From Microbacteriaceae bacterium (GTDB taxonomy: Bacteria > Actinomycetota > Actinomycetes > Actinomycetales > Microbacteriaceae): a stretch of DNA of 44,924 bases. How positions within the stretch are numbered: the stretch's first letter is position 1; each line of letters begins with the position of its first letter. The stretch covers positions 1 to 44,924 of the forward strand of contig JAODAT010000032.1 of the NCBI GenBank assembly GCA_025463565.1, written 5' to 3'. Positions 31,494 to 39,774 of the stretch are shown here, in pieces. The position numbers and the translations under genes are program-made. The notes beneath the pieces are model-generated. The model had not been told where the DNA came from and searched no databases. It was given only the letters and a program-made list of their open reading frames with translations.

Positions 31494-32908
31494 CCTCGCT
31501 CCCGACGGAGCCCGAAGGCTCCCTCGAGGAGCTGTACGAGCACGCGCCCGCCGGCTTGGTGTCGCTCTCGCCGAACGGCACCATCCTCAAGGCGAACCGC
31601 ACCTTCCTCACCTGGACCGGCCGTGACGCGAGCCTCATCGGATCGCTGATCATCGACCTGCTGACACCGGGCGGTCGCATCTTCTACGAGACCCGGTTTT
31701 TGCAGGCGCTGTGGCTGCGCCGTGAGCTTCGCGAAGTCGCCATGTCGGTGTTGCGCGGCGATGGTTCGGAGCTCGCTGTACTGGTGAATGCGGTCGTGGT
31801 CGAGGGCGACGACGGTGATCCCCGCCTGGTGCGACTCGCTCTCTTCGATGCGACGGAGCGCCAAGACTATGAGCGCGACCTGCTCGCGTCGAGACGTGTG
31901 GCCGAGGCGTCGGAGGCCCGAGTGCGCGTGCTGCAGGAGGCGTCGAACGCGTTCGCTGTGGCGACAACCGAGGCCGAACTGGCGGATGCGCTGGTCGCGA
32001 GCGCGCGGGATGCTTTCGCGGCAAGCGCGGTCGCCGTCGTGCTGGTCGACGCGGAGGGCGACACCTACCTCGCGGGCGGGGTTCATCCACTGGCCGGCTT
32101 CGCCGAGGCCGACCGCGCCTCCGCCGAGATGGCGATGATCCGGCAGTCCGGCACGCTCACGGTGTCGAACCTCGATGAGGTGCGGCCGCTCTACCCGGCG
32201 TTGGCAGACGCGATGCTCGATGCCAGGGTCGAGGCGTTCAGCATCATCGTTCTGCAGGATGTGGGCGAGCCGGTGGGCGCGCTCATCTGCTTCTTCGGGC
32301 GGCGGCGCGTGTTCGACGAGCAGGACACCGCGCTGCAGGTGGCACTCGGTCGGCAATCCGCCGCGGTGCTCTCCCGCATCCGGCTGCAGAACGAGCTGGA
32401 ACTGCTGGCCATGCACGACCAGCTCACCGGTCTCGCGAACCGCAAACTTCTGCGCGAGAGCCTGCTGGGTGCGCTCGGGGCTGCCCTCTGGCATGAGCGG
32501 TCGATGGCGCTCATCTTCGTCGATCTCGACGGCTTCAAAGCGGTCAACGACGAATTCGGGCACACGGCGGGCGACGCCGTGCTCAAGTGGGTCGCGAACC
32601 AACTGAGAGCCGCGGTGCGGTCGACGGATGTCGTGGGCCGCTTCGGCGGGGACGAGTTCGTGATCATCTGCGAGAACGCCGGCGCCGACGAGGCACTTCT
32701 CATCGCGCAACGGGTTCTGTCGATGATCAATGCCAACTCGCACGAGTTTCCTGACGGCGTGCGCGTGGGTGCGAGCATCGGTGTCGCGCTGCATCAGCCG
32801 GAACCCGGCCTCGGCGCGGCGCCGGAGGCGATTTTCATCGCCGCGGACTCGGCCATGTACCGCTCGAAGCAGAGCGGCGGCGGCCAGGTGACACTGGTGC
32901 AACTCTGA
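31490..32908 (+). CDS. PAS-GAF-GGDEF diguanylate cyclase
   Basis: 472 aa. PAS domain at about 10-125 (ELYEHAPAGLVSLSPNGTIL onward), a coiled-coil linker (about 125-150), GAF domain at about 150-295, and GGDEF domain at about 305-472 with FGGDEF at 385-390. RSTD lies five residues before GGDEF, the classical allosteric I-site, so the product c-di-GMP should inhibit it. No transmembrane segment, so sensing is cytosolic. Its ATG overlaps the rsbQ stop by four bases, which predicts a functional pair: RsbQ supplies or processes the ligand and the PAS domain gates c-di-GMP synthesis (inference). Confidence 0.92.
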   Translation: MTSLPTEPEGSLEELYEHAPAGLVSLSPNGTILKANRTFLTWTGRDASLIGSLIIDLLTPGGRIFYETRFLQALWLRRELREVAMSVLRGDGSELAVLVNAVVVEGDDGDPRLVRLALFDATERQDYERDLLASRRVAEASEARVRVLQEASNAFAVATTEAELADALVASARDAFAASAVAVVLVDAEGDTYLAGGVHPLAGFAEADRASAEMAMIRQSGTLTVSNLDEVRPLYPALADAMLDARVEAFSIIVLQDVGEPVGALICFFGRRRVFDEQDTALQVALGRQSAAVLSRIRLQNELELLAMHDQLTGLANRKLLRESLLGALGAALWHERSMALIFVDLDGFKAVNDEFGHTAGDAVLKWVANQLRAAVRSTDVVGRFGGDEFVIICENAGADEALLIAQRVLSMINANSHEFPDGVRVGASIGVALHQPEPGLGAAPEAIFIAADSAMYRSKQSGGGQVTLVQL

Positions 32909-32912
32909 GGCG

Positions 32913-33776
32913 CTAGCGGCGCTTCTTGTGTCGTGCGGTCATTCGCAGTTCCCGGCGCGCGGCTATCGCCACTTCCGACGCGGTCGGCCGGGCCGACGGG
33001 TCGCCTGCGGTCATCGCGGCGAGGAGTGACCGCCAGCCGTCCGGCAGGTCGTTCGGTATCACCGGGTCATGCTCAAGTCGCGCGAGAGCCGACTCGACCG
33101 GGTCGCCGGGGAAGGCGATCTGGCGGGTGAACGCCTCGAGAAGCACCAGGCCCAGCGAATAGATGTCCGAGGCAGTGGTCAGCGGCTCGAGCCGCGCCTG
33201 CTCGGGGCTGAGGTAGGCGGCAGTGCCCTCGGTGATCCCGTCGCTCGACGGGTTCGTTCCTGTTTCGAGTGCGAGACCGAAGTCGGTGAGCCGTGCCCGG
33301 GGGCGCGAGAAGGTGGTGCCGTAATCGACGATCATCACGTTCGACGGCGTGATGTCGCGGTGGATGACCCCGCGCGCGTGTACATACTCGAGGGCTTCCG
33401 CCACCTCGAACGCGATCTCGCCCACGCGTTCCTGAGCCAGTTCTCCCCGCTCGAGCAGCGTCTTCAGCGAGTCGCCGGGTACCAGTTCGAGCACCAGGAA
33501 CGGGCGCGGGTCGCGGGGGGATGATTCGTCGATGCCGGCATCGAGCACGGGAACGATGCCGTGGTGGCTGAGGCTTGCGAGCATCTTGAGCTCGGCGCGG
33601 AAGCGCTCGGTCTGACCGTGGCCGCCGGTCGTGAACAGCTTGACCGCGACATCCCGGTCCAAGTGGTTGTCCTCGGCACGGTAGACGAGCGACGACCCTC
33701 CGCGGGCGATCAACGAGCGCGGCTGGTACCGCCCCAACAGAAGAGGAGCGGTCAGCGTCGCGTCATCCATCGTCAT
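32913..33776 (-). CDS. Cytosolic Ser/Thr protein kinase (Hanks type)
   Basis: 287 aa, kinase domain only. Gly-rich loop ARGGSSLVYRAED (24-36), Lys46 in VAVKLF, catalytic HRDITPSN (139-146), DFG at 165-167 and activation segment EGTAAYLSPEQA. There are no transmembrane or PASTA regions, so it is soluble, unlike PknB. The C-terminus is basic (ARRELRMTARHKKRR). GGAGGGGAG precedes the ATG and TACAAT upstream may be its -10 box. It is convergent with the GGDEF gene and divergent from the SGNH-GAF gene. Confidence 0.92.
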   Translation of the reverse strand: MTMDDATLTAPLLLGRYQPRSLIARGGSSLVYRAEDNHLDRDVAVKLFTTGGHGQTERFRAELKMLASLSHHGIVPVLDAGIDESSPRDPRPFLVLELVPGDSLKTLLERGELAQERVGEIAFEVAEALEYVHARGVIHRDITPSNVMIVDYGTTFSRPRARLTDFGLALETGTNPSSDGITEGTAAYLSPEQARLEPLTTASDIYSLGLVLLEAFTRQIAFPGDPVESALARLEHDPVIPNDLPDGWRSLLAAMTAGDPSARPTASEVAIAARRELRMTARHKKRR

Positions 33777-33936
33777 CGCGCGCAACTCCCCTCCACGATT
33801 CGTATTGTACGGAGAGGGTTCGTAGTGCACTGGGGGCTTGACGGGTCGTGCGACGGGGAATACGGGGCCAGTTTCGACACAACCCGTGTCACAGTGGCGT
33901 TCGGTGTTAGCGTGGGAATAACGCAGAGCTCCGGGG

Positions 33937-35166
33937 GTGGAGGCAATACACGAGATCGTTCGGTTGGCATTACGGCCGCTGGCAGTCCTCTGGGGGGAAT
34001 CTGTGATGGCGCGGTTGGCCCTCGGCGCGCTGCCGACAGATGATCCCCGAGCGCATTCGGCAGGTCTCGACCCGGACCGGGTGCTGCTGTTCGGCACCGG
34101 TGCGTCGGTCGGCTGGGGCGTCACCAGCCATGAGCTGGGTCTTCCCGGATCACTGGCGCGGTCGCTGACCGCGCGAACGGGTCGAGGAGCAGATGTCGAG
34201 GTGATCGCCGCGCCGTCGTTCTCCGCGTCCCAGGCCATCCATGACCTGAGGGACGCCTCGCTCTCCCGTTACGACGTTATCGTGCTGACACTGGGGCTGA
34301 CCGAGGCCGCCGGCTTTGCGAACCTTGCCGACTGGCGCCGCCACTTCGACGAACTGCTGGATTTCATCCGCCTGCGATCGCGGCGTGACGCCCGCATTTA
34401 CGCACTCGGCGTGCATTCGACCACGAAGATGACCGTGTGGGATCACCTGCTCTCGCCGGCGGCGAACGCACACCGCCGTTCGCTGAACTCCGCGACCGCC
34501 GCAGAGTGTGTCACCGGTGCCCGTGCCGCCTTCATCCCCTTCGATCCGCCACGCCAGTCGGGACAGGGGCGCTCGCGGCAGAGCTCCGACTATCGCGACT
34601 GCGCCGAGATCATCGCCGAGGTGGTGGCGCCTACCCTTGGGCTCGACGGTCCCCGCGATCGTCGCCAAGTTGGCGATCCGGATACGGAGAAAGAGCGGAG
34701 GCGCCAGAGCGCCGTCGACAGTCTCGCGATCGTCGACACGCCTGCCGAGGCGAGGTTCGATCGGATCGTGGCCCTGGCCAGGCGGGCGTTCGGCACGGAG
34801 GGTGCCGCGATGACGATCATCGATAACGACCGCCAGTGGGCGAAGTCGATCGAGGGCGATCTGCCGTTGCAGATCGAGCGGTCCCAATCGTATTGCGCCG
34901 TCACGATCGAGAGTCCCGGTGCCTTCGTCGTCGCGGATCTGCGAGCGACTCCCGTTGACGGCGTGGCAGGACAGGATCAGAACGGACTCGGGTTCTATGC
35001 GGGGTATCCCATCGAGGCACCCTCAGGCGATCGCATTGGAGCGCTCTGCGTCTACGACGCGGTGGCCAGGGACCCGGCGGATGTCGATGTGGCGCTCCTG
35101 CGCGACCTCGCCCTGATGGCTCAGAACGAGGTCTGGCAGCGCTGGTCGGGCGTCACCCGGCGTTAG
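33937..35166 (+). CDS. Degenerate SGNH-hydrolase domain fused to GAF domain
   Basis: 409 aa from GTG at 33937, which keeps the hydrophobic lead LRPLAVLWGESV seen in related proteins; ATG at 34006 with GGGGGGAA upstream is the alternative. The SGNH part (about 48-220) has block I as FGTGASVGWGV instead of GDSxxxG and block III as LGLTEAAGF instead of GxND, so catalytic residues look lost. The GAF domain (about 250-405) is similar to those in bacterial histidine kinases: DNDRQWAKSIEGDLPLQIER, and GFYAGYPIEAPSGDRIGALC. Probably a sensor of a small ligand that works with the adjacent kinase. No output domain is visible. Confidence 0.78.
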   Translation: MEAIHEIVRLALRPLAVLWGESVMARLALGALPTDDPRAHSAGLDPDRVLLFGTGASVGWGVTSHELGLPGSLARSLTARTGRGADVEVIAAPSFSASQAIHDLRDASLSRYDVIVLTLGLTEAAGFANLADWRRHFDELLDFIRLRSRRDARIYALGVHSTTKMTVWDHLLSPAANAHRRSLNSATAAECVTGARAAFIPFDPPRQSGQGRSRQSSDYRDCAEIIAEVVAPTLGLDGPRDRRQVGDPDTEKERRRQSAVDSLAIVDTPAEARFDRIVALARRAFGTEGAAMTIIDNDRQWAKSIEGDLPLQIERSQSYCAVTIESPGAFVVADLRATPVDGVAGQDQNGLGFYAGYPIEAPSGDRIGALCVYDAVARDPADVDVALLRDLALMAQNEVWQRWSGVTRR

Positions 35167-36120
35167 TCAGGGACGCAGCACAGTGCGTTGCGTGCCGGTC
35201 CGGTGGGACCAGATGCGCTCGACCTCGGACAACGGCTGCGCGACCGCCTCGATCGCGAAGCCGCCGCGATCGATCTGCTCGACCAGTGATGGCAGCGTCT
35301 CGAGGATGCCGCGGGCGCTTACCGACCCCTGCCCGCTCCCCATGAAGTGAACGTTGGCCTGGCGCAGCGCGGCCGAGGGAAGCGCGATGTCCGGCCCGGC
35401 GACGGCGCCGATCTGGATCCAGGACAGCAACCGGGAACGGTCGTCGCGCCCCAGGAGCAGTGGCATGATCGCGGCCTGGGCCGGCGGCCCCCAGAGGTAG
35501 TCGAGCACGACGTCGACGTTGCCGGCTTTCGCGGCGAGCTCCGATGCCACTGTCTTCGGGTCCGCGCTGAGGTCGATCGTGGCATCCGCACCCAGGGGCG
35601 CAAGCGCGGCGAGCCTGTCGGCGCCGCGGCCGGCCGCGATGACGGCACCCGCTCCGACGTGTTTCGCGATCTGGATGGCGAGCTGGCCGGCGGAGCCGGT
35701 GCCGCCGAGCACGAGCACCGACTGCCCGGGCTCGAAGGTGATGCGCTTGTGCAGCGCCACCCACGACGACATCGCCGGGTTCATCGCCGCGGCGAGCAGG
35801 ATCGGGTCGGCGTCGGCCGGCAGCGGGATGCTGCGCCGCGGGTCGATGACGGTGCGGTCGGCCAGGGCGCCGAGGCTGGTGTCCGGCAGCAGGAAGTAGA
35901 CGAGCGACCCGTCGGCGCGGCGACCGATGCCGTCGATGCCCGGGATGAGGGGCAGTTCGTCGGTCGAGGTGTAGTGGGATCCGGCGGCCTGCGACCGCAC
36001 CCGCGGGTGAAGTCCGGAGGCGATGACCTCGACGACCTCCTCGTTCTCGCCGGCGACCGGCTCGGCGAACTCTTCGTACTTCGGTAGCTGCCCGAACTCG
36101 CGGACCACGGCAGCGTGCAT
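35167..36120 (-). CDS. MDR-family quinone oxidoreductase-like protein (zinc-independent)
   Basis: 317 aa. The N-terminal GroES-like domain (about 1-115) lacks the zinc-binding Cys/His set. The Rossmann part has VLVLGGTGSAGQLAIQIAK (about 134-152), as in NADPH quinone oxidoreductases. It reduces quinones or enals with NAD(P)H (family knowledge); the substrate is unknown. ATG at 36120 is preferred because AAGGAGG is six bases upstream; GTG three bases earlier is possible. It is divergent from the MarR gene with two shared operators, so it is probably induced by an electrophile or quinone. Confidence 0.87.
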   Translation of the reverse strand: MHAAVVREFGQLPKYEEFAEPVAGENEEVVEVIASGLHPRVRSQAAGSHYTSTDELPLIPGIDGIGRRADGSLVYFLLPDTSLGALADRTVIDPRRSIPLPADADPILLAAAMNPAMSSWVALHKRITFEPGQSVLVLGGTGSAGQLAIQIAKHVGAGAVIAAGRGADRLAALAPLGADATIDLSADPKTVASELAAKAGNVDVVLDYLWGPPAQAAIMPLLLGRDDRSRLLSWIQIGAVAGPDIALPSAALRQANVHFMGSGQGSVSARGILETLPSLVEQIDRGGFAIEAVAQPLSEVERIWSHRTGTQRTVLRP

Positions 36121-36141
36121 CACGCGCCTCCTTGTGCTAAG

Positions 36142-36182
36142 TAGTTGGTGACACCAATTACTTTAGTTGGTGGCACCAACTA
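36142..36182. promoter_or_regulatory. Twin 19-bp MarR operators
   Basis: TAGTTGGTGACACCAATTA (36142-36160) and TAGTTGGTGGCACCAACTA (36164-36182) are 9-1-9 palindromes; the second is perfect, the first has one mismatch. Centres are 22 bp apart, two helical turns, on the same face. They lie between the divergent oxidoreductase and marR genes, the classical arrangement for autorepression plus target control. Confidence 0.88.
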
Positions 36183-36201
36183 AAACAAGTACGATCGATT
36201 T

Positions 36202-36633
36202 ATGCAGCCGCCGGATGATGTCCAGACTCCCGACCAGGTCGACGCCCTGGTGCAGCTCAGCTTCGCCGTGCAACTGGTGCTCACCCGCGTCGCCGCCGAG
36301 CACGACCTCTCCGTGACACAGCTGCGGATGCTGGGAATCCTGCGGGATCGCACGCCCACCATGGCGCAGATTGCGGCGTACCTCGAACTGGACCGGTCAT
36401 CCGTCTCCGGCCTGGTCGACCGTGCCGAGCGTCGGGGACTCGTCGCCCGGCGCCCTTCCGAGACGGATGCCAGGGTCACGCTGGTCGAGGCGACCGACCG
36501 TGGGTTCGCGGTCGGCGCTCAGATCGCGGCGGCCGTCACCCGCGGCATCCAGTCACTGCTCGAGGGGAGCCCAGCGCCCGACATCGAAGCGGTCGTCCGG
36601 ATCGCGGCGCGCGCTATCCGAACGGCGGGCTAG
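36202..36633 (+). CDS. MarR family transcriptional regulator
   Basis: 143 aa. LAVQ-type N-terminal helix, then VTQLRMLGILRDRTPTMAQI, YLELDRSSVSGLVDRAERRG (recognition helix) and the wing RPSETDARVTLVEAT. It is divergent from the MDR oxidoreductase gene and separated from it only by the two operators, so it very likely represses both. No ligand cysteine of the OhrR type is visible. Its TAG stop overlaps the stop of the convergent dipZ gene within GCTAGC. Confidence 0.92.
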   Translation: MQPPDDVQTPDQVDALVQLSFAVQLVLTRVAAEHDLSVTQLRMLGILRDRTPTMAQIAAYLELDRSSVSGLVDRAERRGLVARRPSETDARVTLVEATDRGFAVGAQIAAAVTRGIQSLLEGSPAPDIEAVVRIAARAIRTAG

Positions 36634-38387
36634 CCGAAAGTGAATGAGTATGCCGAGAGGCCGGGGCTCAGCGTCGCGGTCAGGGTTCCGCGCTGCGCCG
36701 TTGGCACGCTCACGAGCGTGTAGATGTTGGGGGCGCCGCTCACCGGGTAGGTGGTCGTCTTGCCGTCAACTGTGGCGGTGATCGTTCCCGTGCCGCTGAC
36801 GTCCAGGTAGACGTTGCTGGCCATGTAGTTGAGGCGGATCGTGGAGCTGCCACTGGCCGCCGTGATCGACTCGTCGCCGATCGTCCACGTGCCGGTGAGG
36901 CCGAAGCTGTCGTTGGGGAGGGTTCCGGTGTCGGAGAACGCGGCCGTGCCGGTCGGCAGCTGCCCGTTCACGTAGTTGGTCTCGCGCTGCGAGTCGAGGT
37001 AGCTCTCCGGCGTCTGCGACGGGTCGGTGGGCGTCGTGTCGGGCACGGAGGTCTGCGCCGGGAGGGTCGCGCTCTTATCCGCGGAGGTGAGAAGGCTGCG
37101 GATGAGCGTCTCGAGGTGGCCGTAGTTGCCCTCGCCGATGGTGACGTTGCGCACCGTGCCCGTCGCATCGATCAGGTAGTCGGCCGGCCAGGACTCGTTG
37201 TTGTAGGCGTCCCAGGTGCCGTAGTCGTTGTCGAGCGCGACCGGGTACTGGATGCCGAGGCGGGCCGCCCCCGCCTTCACGTTGTCGGCGACGTGCTCGA
37301 AGGCGTACTCAGGGGTGTGCACGCCGATCACCTCGAAGCCGGCGTCTTTATAGGCCGAATACCAGGCATCCACGTGGGTGATCGCGCGCTGGCAGTTGAT
37401 GCAAGAGTATGCCCAGAAGTCGAGCAGCACCACCTTGCCCTTGAGGGATGCCAGCGTCACCGGTTCGTCGTTCGCCGTGTTGAACCAGGAGGAGATGCCC
37501 GTGATCGCGGGCGCCTTTCCGCAGTTCTCGAGCCCGGTGGTGAGCCCTTGCGCCGCGCTCGTTTCGCACTGTGTGAGCAACTGGCTGACCTGCGTGGAGG
37601 TGCCGAGGGCCTTTGCGACGGTGCCGCCGCCCTCGAGCGAGGTGTTGAGCGCCGCCGTGTAGTCGGGGATCGCTTTCTGGATGGCGTCGGTGACGTTGAA
37701 GGTGAGGGCCACGGCGAGGCCGATCACCACGGCGCCGGCGACGATGCGAATGGCTCGCTGGTGCACCCTGAATGCCTTGACCCGCTCAGCAACCCCGCGC
37801 CCGGCGAGCGCGAAGATGAGCAGCGGAACGGCGGTGCCGACGGCGAAGGCGATGGTGAGCACGATCGTCTCGCCACCGATCTTGCCAGTGGCCCCCGCAA
37901 CCGTGATGGCGGCGAGCACCGGCCCGGCGCATGGCACGTAGACGGCGCCGAGGATGAGGCCGAGCAAAAACCCGCCGTGGTCGGTGCCGACGGCACGTTG
38001 GGGGATCCACGAGAAGGGCTTCTCGAGGATCGCCTCGAACTTCGGCACGATCATGCCGACGCCCACGAGCACGAGGGCGACGAGACCGATCCAGCGGATG
38101 ATGTCTTCTGGCACCGGGAGCGCGTTCAGCACCAGGGTGCCGAGCAGGGTGAAGATGCTGAAGCTGAGTGCGAGGCCCGCGACCACGAGGAACGGCCGGG
38201 CGCTGCGCTTCGGCCGAATGACGGCGATGGGGCGGTTGCGCGAGTCGACCGCGCGCACGTTGTCTGGCTCGGGTCGCGCCGCCTGCGCGCCGCCGGAGAG
38301 AAAGATGACCGGTAGAACCGGGAGGATGCAGGGTGAGATGCCCGTGATCAGCCCGCCGACGAGCCCGATGAAGAGAAGGGTGATCAC
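36630..38387 (-). CDS. dipZ: DipZ-like protein: CcdA/DsbD membrane domain with thioredoxin domain
   Basis: 585 aa. An N-terminal CcdA part (about 1-230) has six helices and the two redox cysteines Cys20 (GISPC) and Cys153 (VPCAGP). A long extracellular stretch (about 235-300) with Cys274 and Cys289 leads to a thioredoxin/TlpA domain (about 300-440) with the motif CINC at 329-332. A C-terminal beta domain (about 455-585) resembles the carbohydrate-binding module of mycobacterial DipZ. It carries electrons from cytosolic thioredoxin across the membrane to extracytoplasmic disulfides. GTG start. It follows no cytochrome-c gene here, so its client is unknown. Confidence 0.9.
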   Translation of the reverse strand: MITLLFIGLVGGLITGISPCILPVLPVIFLSGGAQAARPEPDNVRAVDSRNRPIAVIRPKRSARPFLVVAGLALSFSIFTLLGTLVLNALPVPEDIIRWIGLVALVLVGVGMIVPKFEAILEKPFSWIPQRAVGTDHGGFLLGLILGAVYVPCAGPVLAAITVAGATGKIGGETIVLTIAFAVGTAVPLLIFALAGRGVAERVKAFRVHQRAIRIVAGAVVIGLAVALTFNVTDAIQKAIPDYTAALNTSLEGGGTVAKALGTSTQVSQLLTQCETSAAQGLTTGLENCGKAPAITGISSWFNTANDEPVTLASLKGKVVLLDFWAYSCINCQRAITHVDAWYSAYKDAGFEVIGVHTPEYAFEHVADNVKAGAARLGIQYPVALDNDYGTWDAYNNESWPADYLIDATGTVRNVTIGEGNYGHLETLIRSLLTSADKSATLPAQTSVPDTTPTDPSQTPESYLDSQRETNYVNGQLPTGTAAFSDTGTLPNDSFGLTGTWTIGDESITAASGSSTIRLNYMASNVYLDVSGTGTITATVDGKTTTYPVSGAPNIYTLVSVPTAQRGTLTATLSPGLSAYSFTFG

Positions 38388-38396
38388 AGTCGAAAC

Positions 38397-39191
38397 CTAG
38401 AGCGGTTTGCTGTGGTGTGGCCGGGAAATGATCAGGCGCAGCGACCCGTCGAACTCGGGCTGGGTGCGCAGTTCGCCGTGGCGAGCATCCCACGCGCCGG
38501 AGGCCAGATCGCTACCGAGTGACTTCTCGAAGCGCTCCACGACATCGGTGTCGACGAAGCTCCACGCCGAGTTCGCCAACCGCGCTCCGGGGTCGAGCAG
38601 CGCTTCGGGCCGGCCGTAGTACGCCTCCCCGAAACCGTCGCTGCAGTCGAGCGGGATCGGAACGTCGAGAATCTCGGTGTGGCCGCCGAGTGCACTCGCG
38701 ATGGCGGCCGAGGCAGGGTAGCGGCGGGCCTCCGTTGAGATGACCTCGGGCGCGTACTCGACCAGCCAGAATCGGTCGAGCGCCGCCGGGTCGCAACTGA
38801 GGATCACGACCGGTCCGCGCGTGACGCGGCGAAGCTCGCGCAGGCCGGCATCGAGATCCGTCCACTGGTGCACCGTGAAGGTTCCCATGGCCGCGTCGAA
38901 CGTTCCGTCGGTGAACGGCAGGCTTTCGGCGGTGGCGTCAATGGCCGTCGGCAGCGTGGCCGGCCGCTGCCGGCGCATCGACTCGCTCGGTTCGACCGCG
39001 GTGACATCGAGGTCGACCGGCTCGTACGATCCGGCGCCCGCGCCGACGTTCAGCACGGTGACGGCGTCGCCCAGTTGCCGGCGGATGGCGGAGGCGATCC
39101 GCGGATCCGGCCGCCGGTAGTCGGCGTAGCCGCGGCCGATCACGCCGTAGTCGGCGTCACCGGCGCTGCCGTCCGTCGTTCTAGCGTTCAC
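38397..39191 (-). CDS. SAM-dependent methyltransferase (class I)
   Basis: 264 aa. TVLNVGAGAGSYEP (motif I, about 45-58), AVEPSESM (motif II), ESLPFTDGTFDAAMGTFTVH and RVTRGPVVILSCDP are typical of UbiE/COQ5-like small-molecule methyltransferases. YGVIGRGYADYRRPDPRIA is the usual lead-in. GTG start at 39191 overlaps the DoxX stop by three bases, so the two are translationally coupled. The stop lies 9 bp from the dipZ start on the same strand. Acceptor unknown. Confidence 0.87.
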   Translation of the reverse strand: MNARTTDGSAGDADYGVIGRGYADYRRPDPRIASAIRRQLGDAVTVLNVGAGAGSYEPVDLDVTAVEPSESMRRQRPATLPTAIDATAESLPFTDGTFDAAMGTFTVHQWTDLDAGLRELRRVTRGPVVILSCDPAALDRFWLVEYAPEVISTEARRYPASAAIASALGGHTEILDVPIPLDCSDGFGEAYYGRPEALLDPGARLANSAWSFVDTDVVERFEKSLGSDLASGAWDARHGELRTQPEFDGSLRLIISRPHHSKPL

Positions 39192-39619
39192 CTCGCCAGA
39201 GTAGGCGAGAAGAGCCAACGCGCGCGCGTGATGCGTCGCGCCAGCAGCGCATCGATGCTCCAGGTTGCTCCCGCAGCGGCGAAGAGCAGGGCGAGTGAGG
39301 CGAAGATGTAGCCGACCGACGGCCCGAGGTCGGTCTGCCCTGGGCGGAACCAGGGGAGGTGCAGCCCTTCGGCTCCGGTCCAGATGCCGATCGAGAGCAG
39401 TGCGCTGCCGACGAACGCCACGTTGGAGAGCACGCCGAGAATGAGGGCGATCGCCACCAGTGTCTCGATCACGGCGATCACGTGGGCAAAGAGAGAGGGG
39501 TTCGTGAGTCCGACGGTGTTCCAGAACTGCAGCCACTGGTGAACGATGGGCGTGCTCACGCCCGATGCGCCGCCAAGCTCATCGTGCAGTGTCTGGCCGT
39601 CGACGAACCCGGCTGCCAT
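39188..39619 (-). CDS. DoxX-like membrane protein, N-terminally short
   Basis: 143 aa with three clear transmembrane helices (about 42-62, 64-86 and 100-121). The conserved DoxX core is ETLVAIALILGVLSNVAFVG. Family members have a first helix before the FVDGQTLHDELGG region; here a TAA stop lies directly before the ATG and no upstream coding is visible, so the first helix is missing. It is either a shortened functional form or a decayed gene. Coupled to the downstream methyltransferase by overlap. DoxX proteins act in quinol or sulfur metabolism or oxidative-stress tolerance. Confidence 0.7.
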   Translation of the reverse strand: MAAGFVDGQTLHDELGGASGVSTPIVHQWLQFWNTVGLTNPSLFAHVIAVIETLVAIALILGVLSNVAFVGSALLSIGIWTGAEGLHLPWFRPGQTDLGPSVGYIFASLALLFAAAGATWSIDALLARRITRARWLFSPTLAR

Positions 39620-39774
39620 TTAAAGACGTGCGTCGATGCCCCAACCTTACTAACGAGTGGGAAATGGTTCAGATCGACGGCCCCTACCCCGCTGACTCGA
39701 TTGGTCAAGGCGGTTCAGACATCCCATTTGGCGAGCACACTTTCGAGACGAACCCCCTACGACAAGGAGTAATG

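Noticed and set aside
31481-32902. 473-codon open frame opposite the GGDEF gene
   Set aside because: Shadow of the PAS-GAF-GGDEF gene; no start signal or motif.
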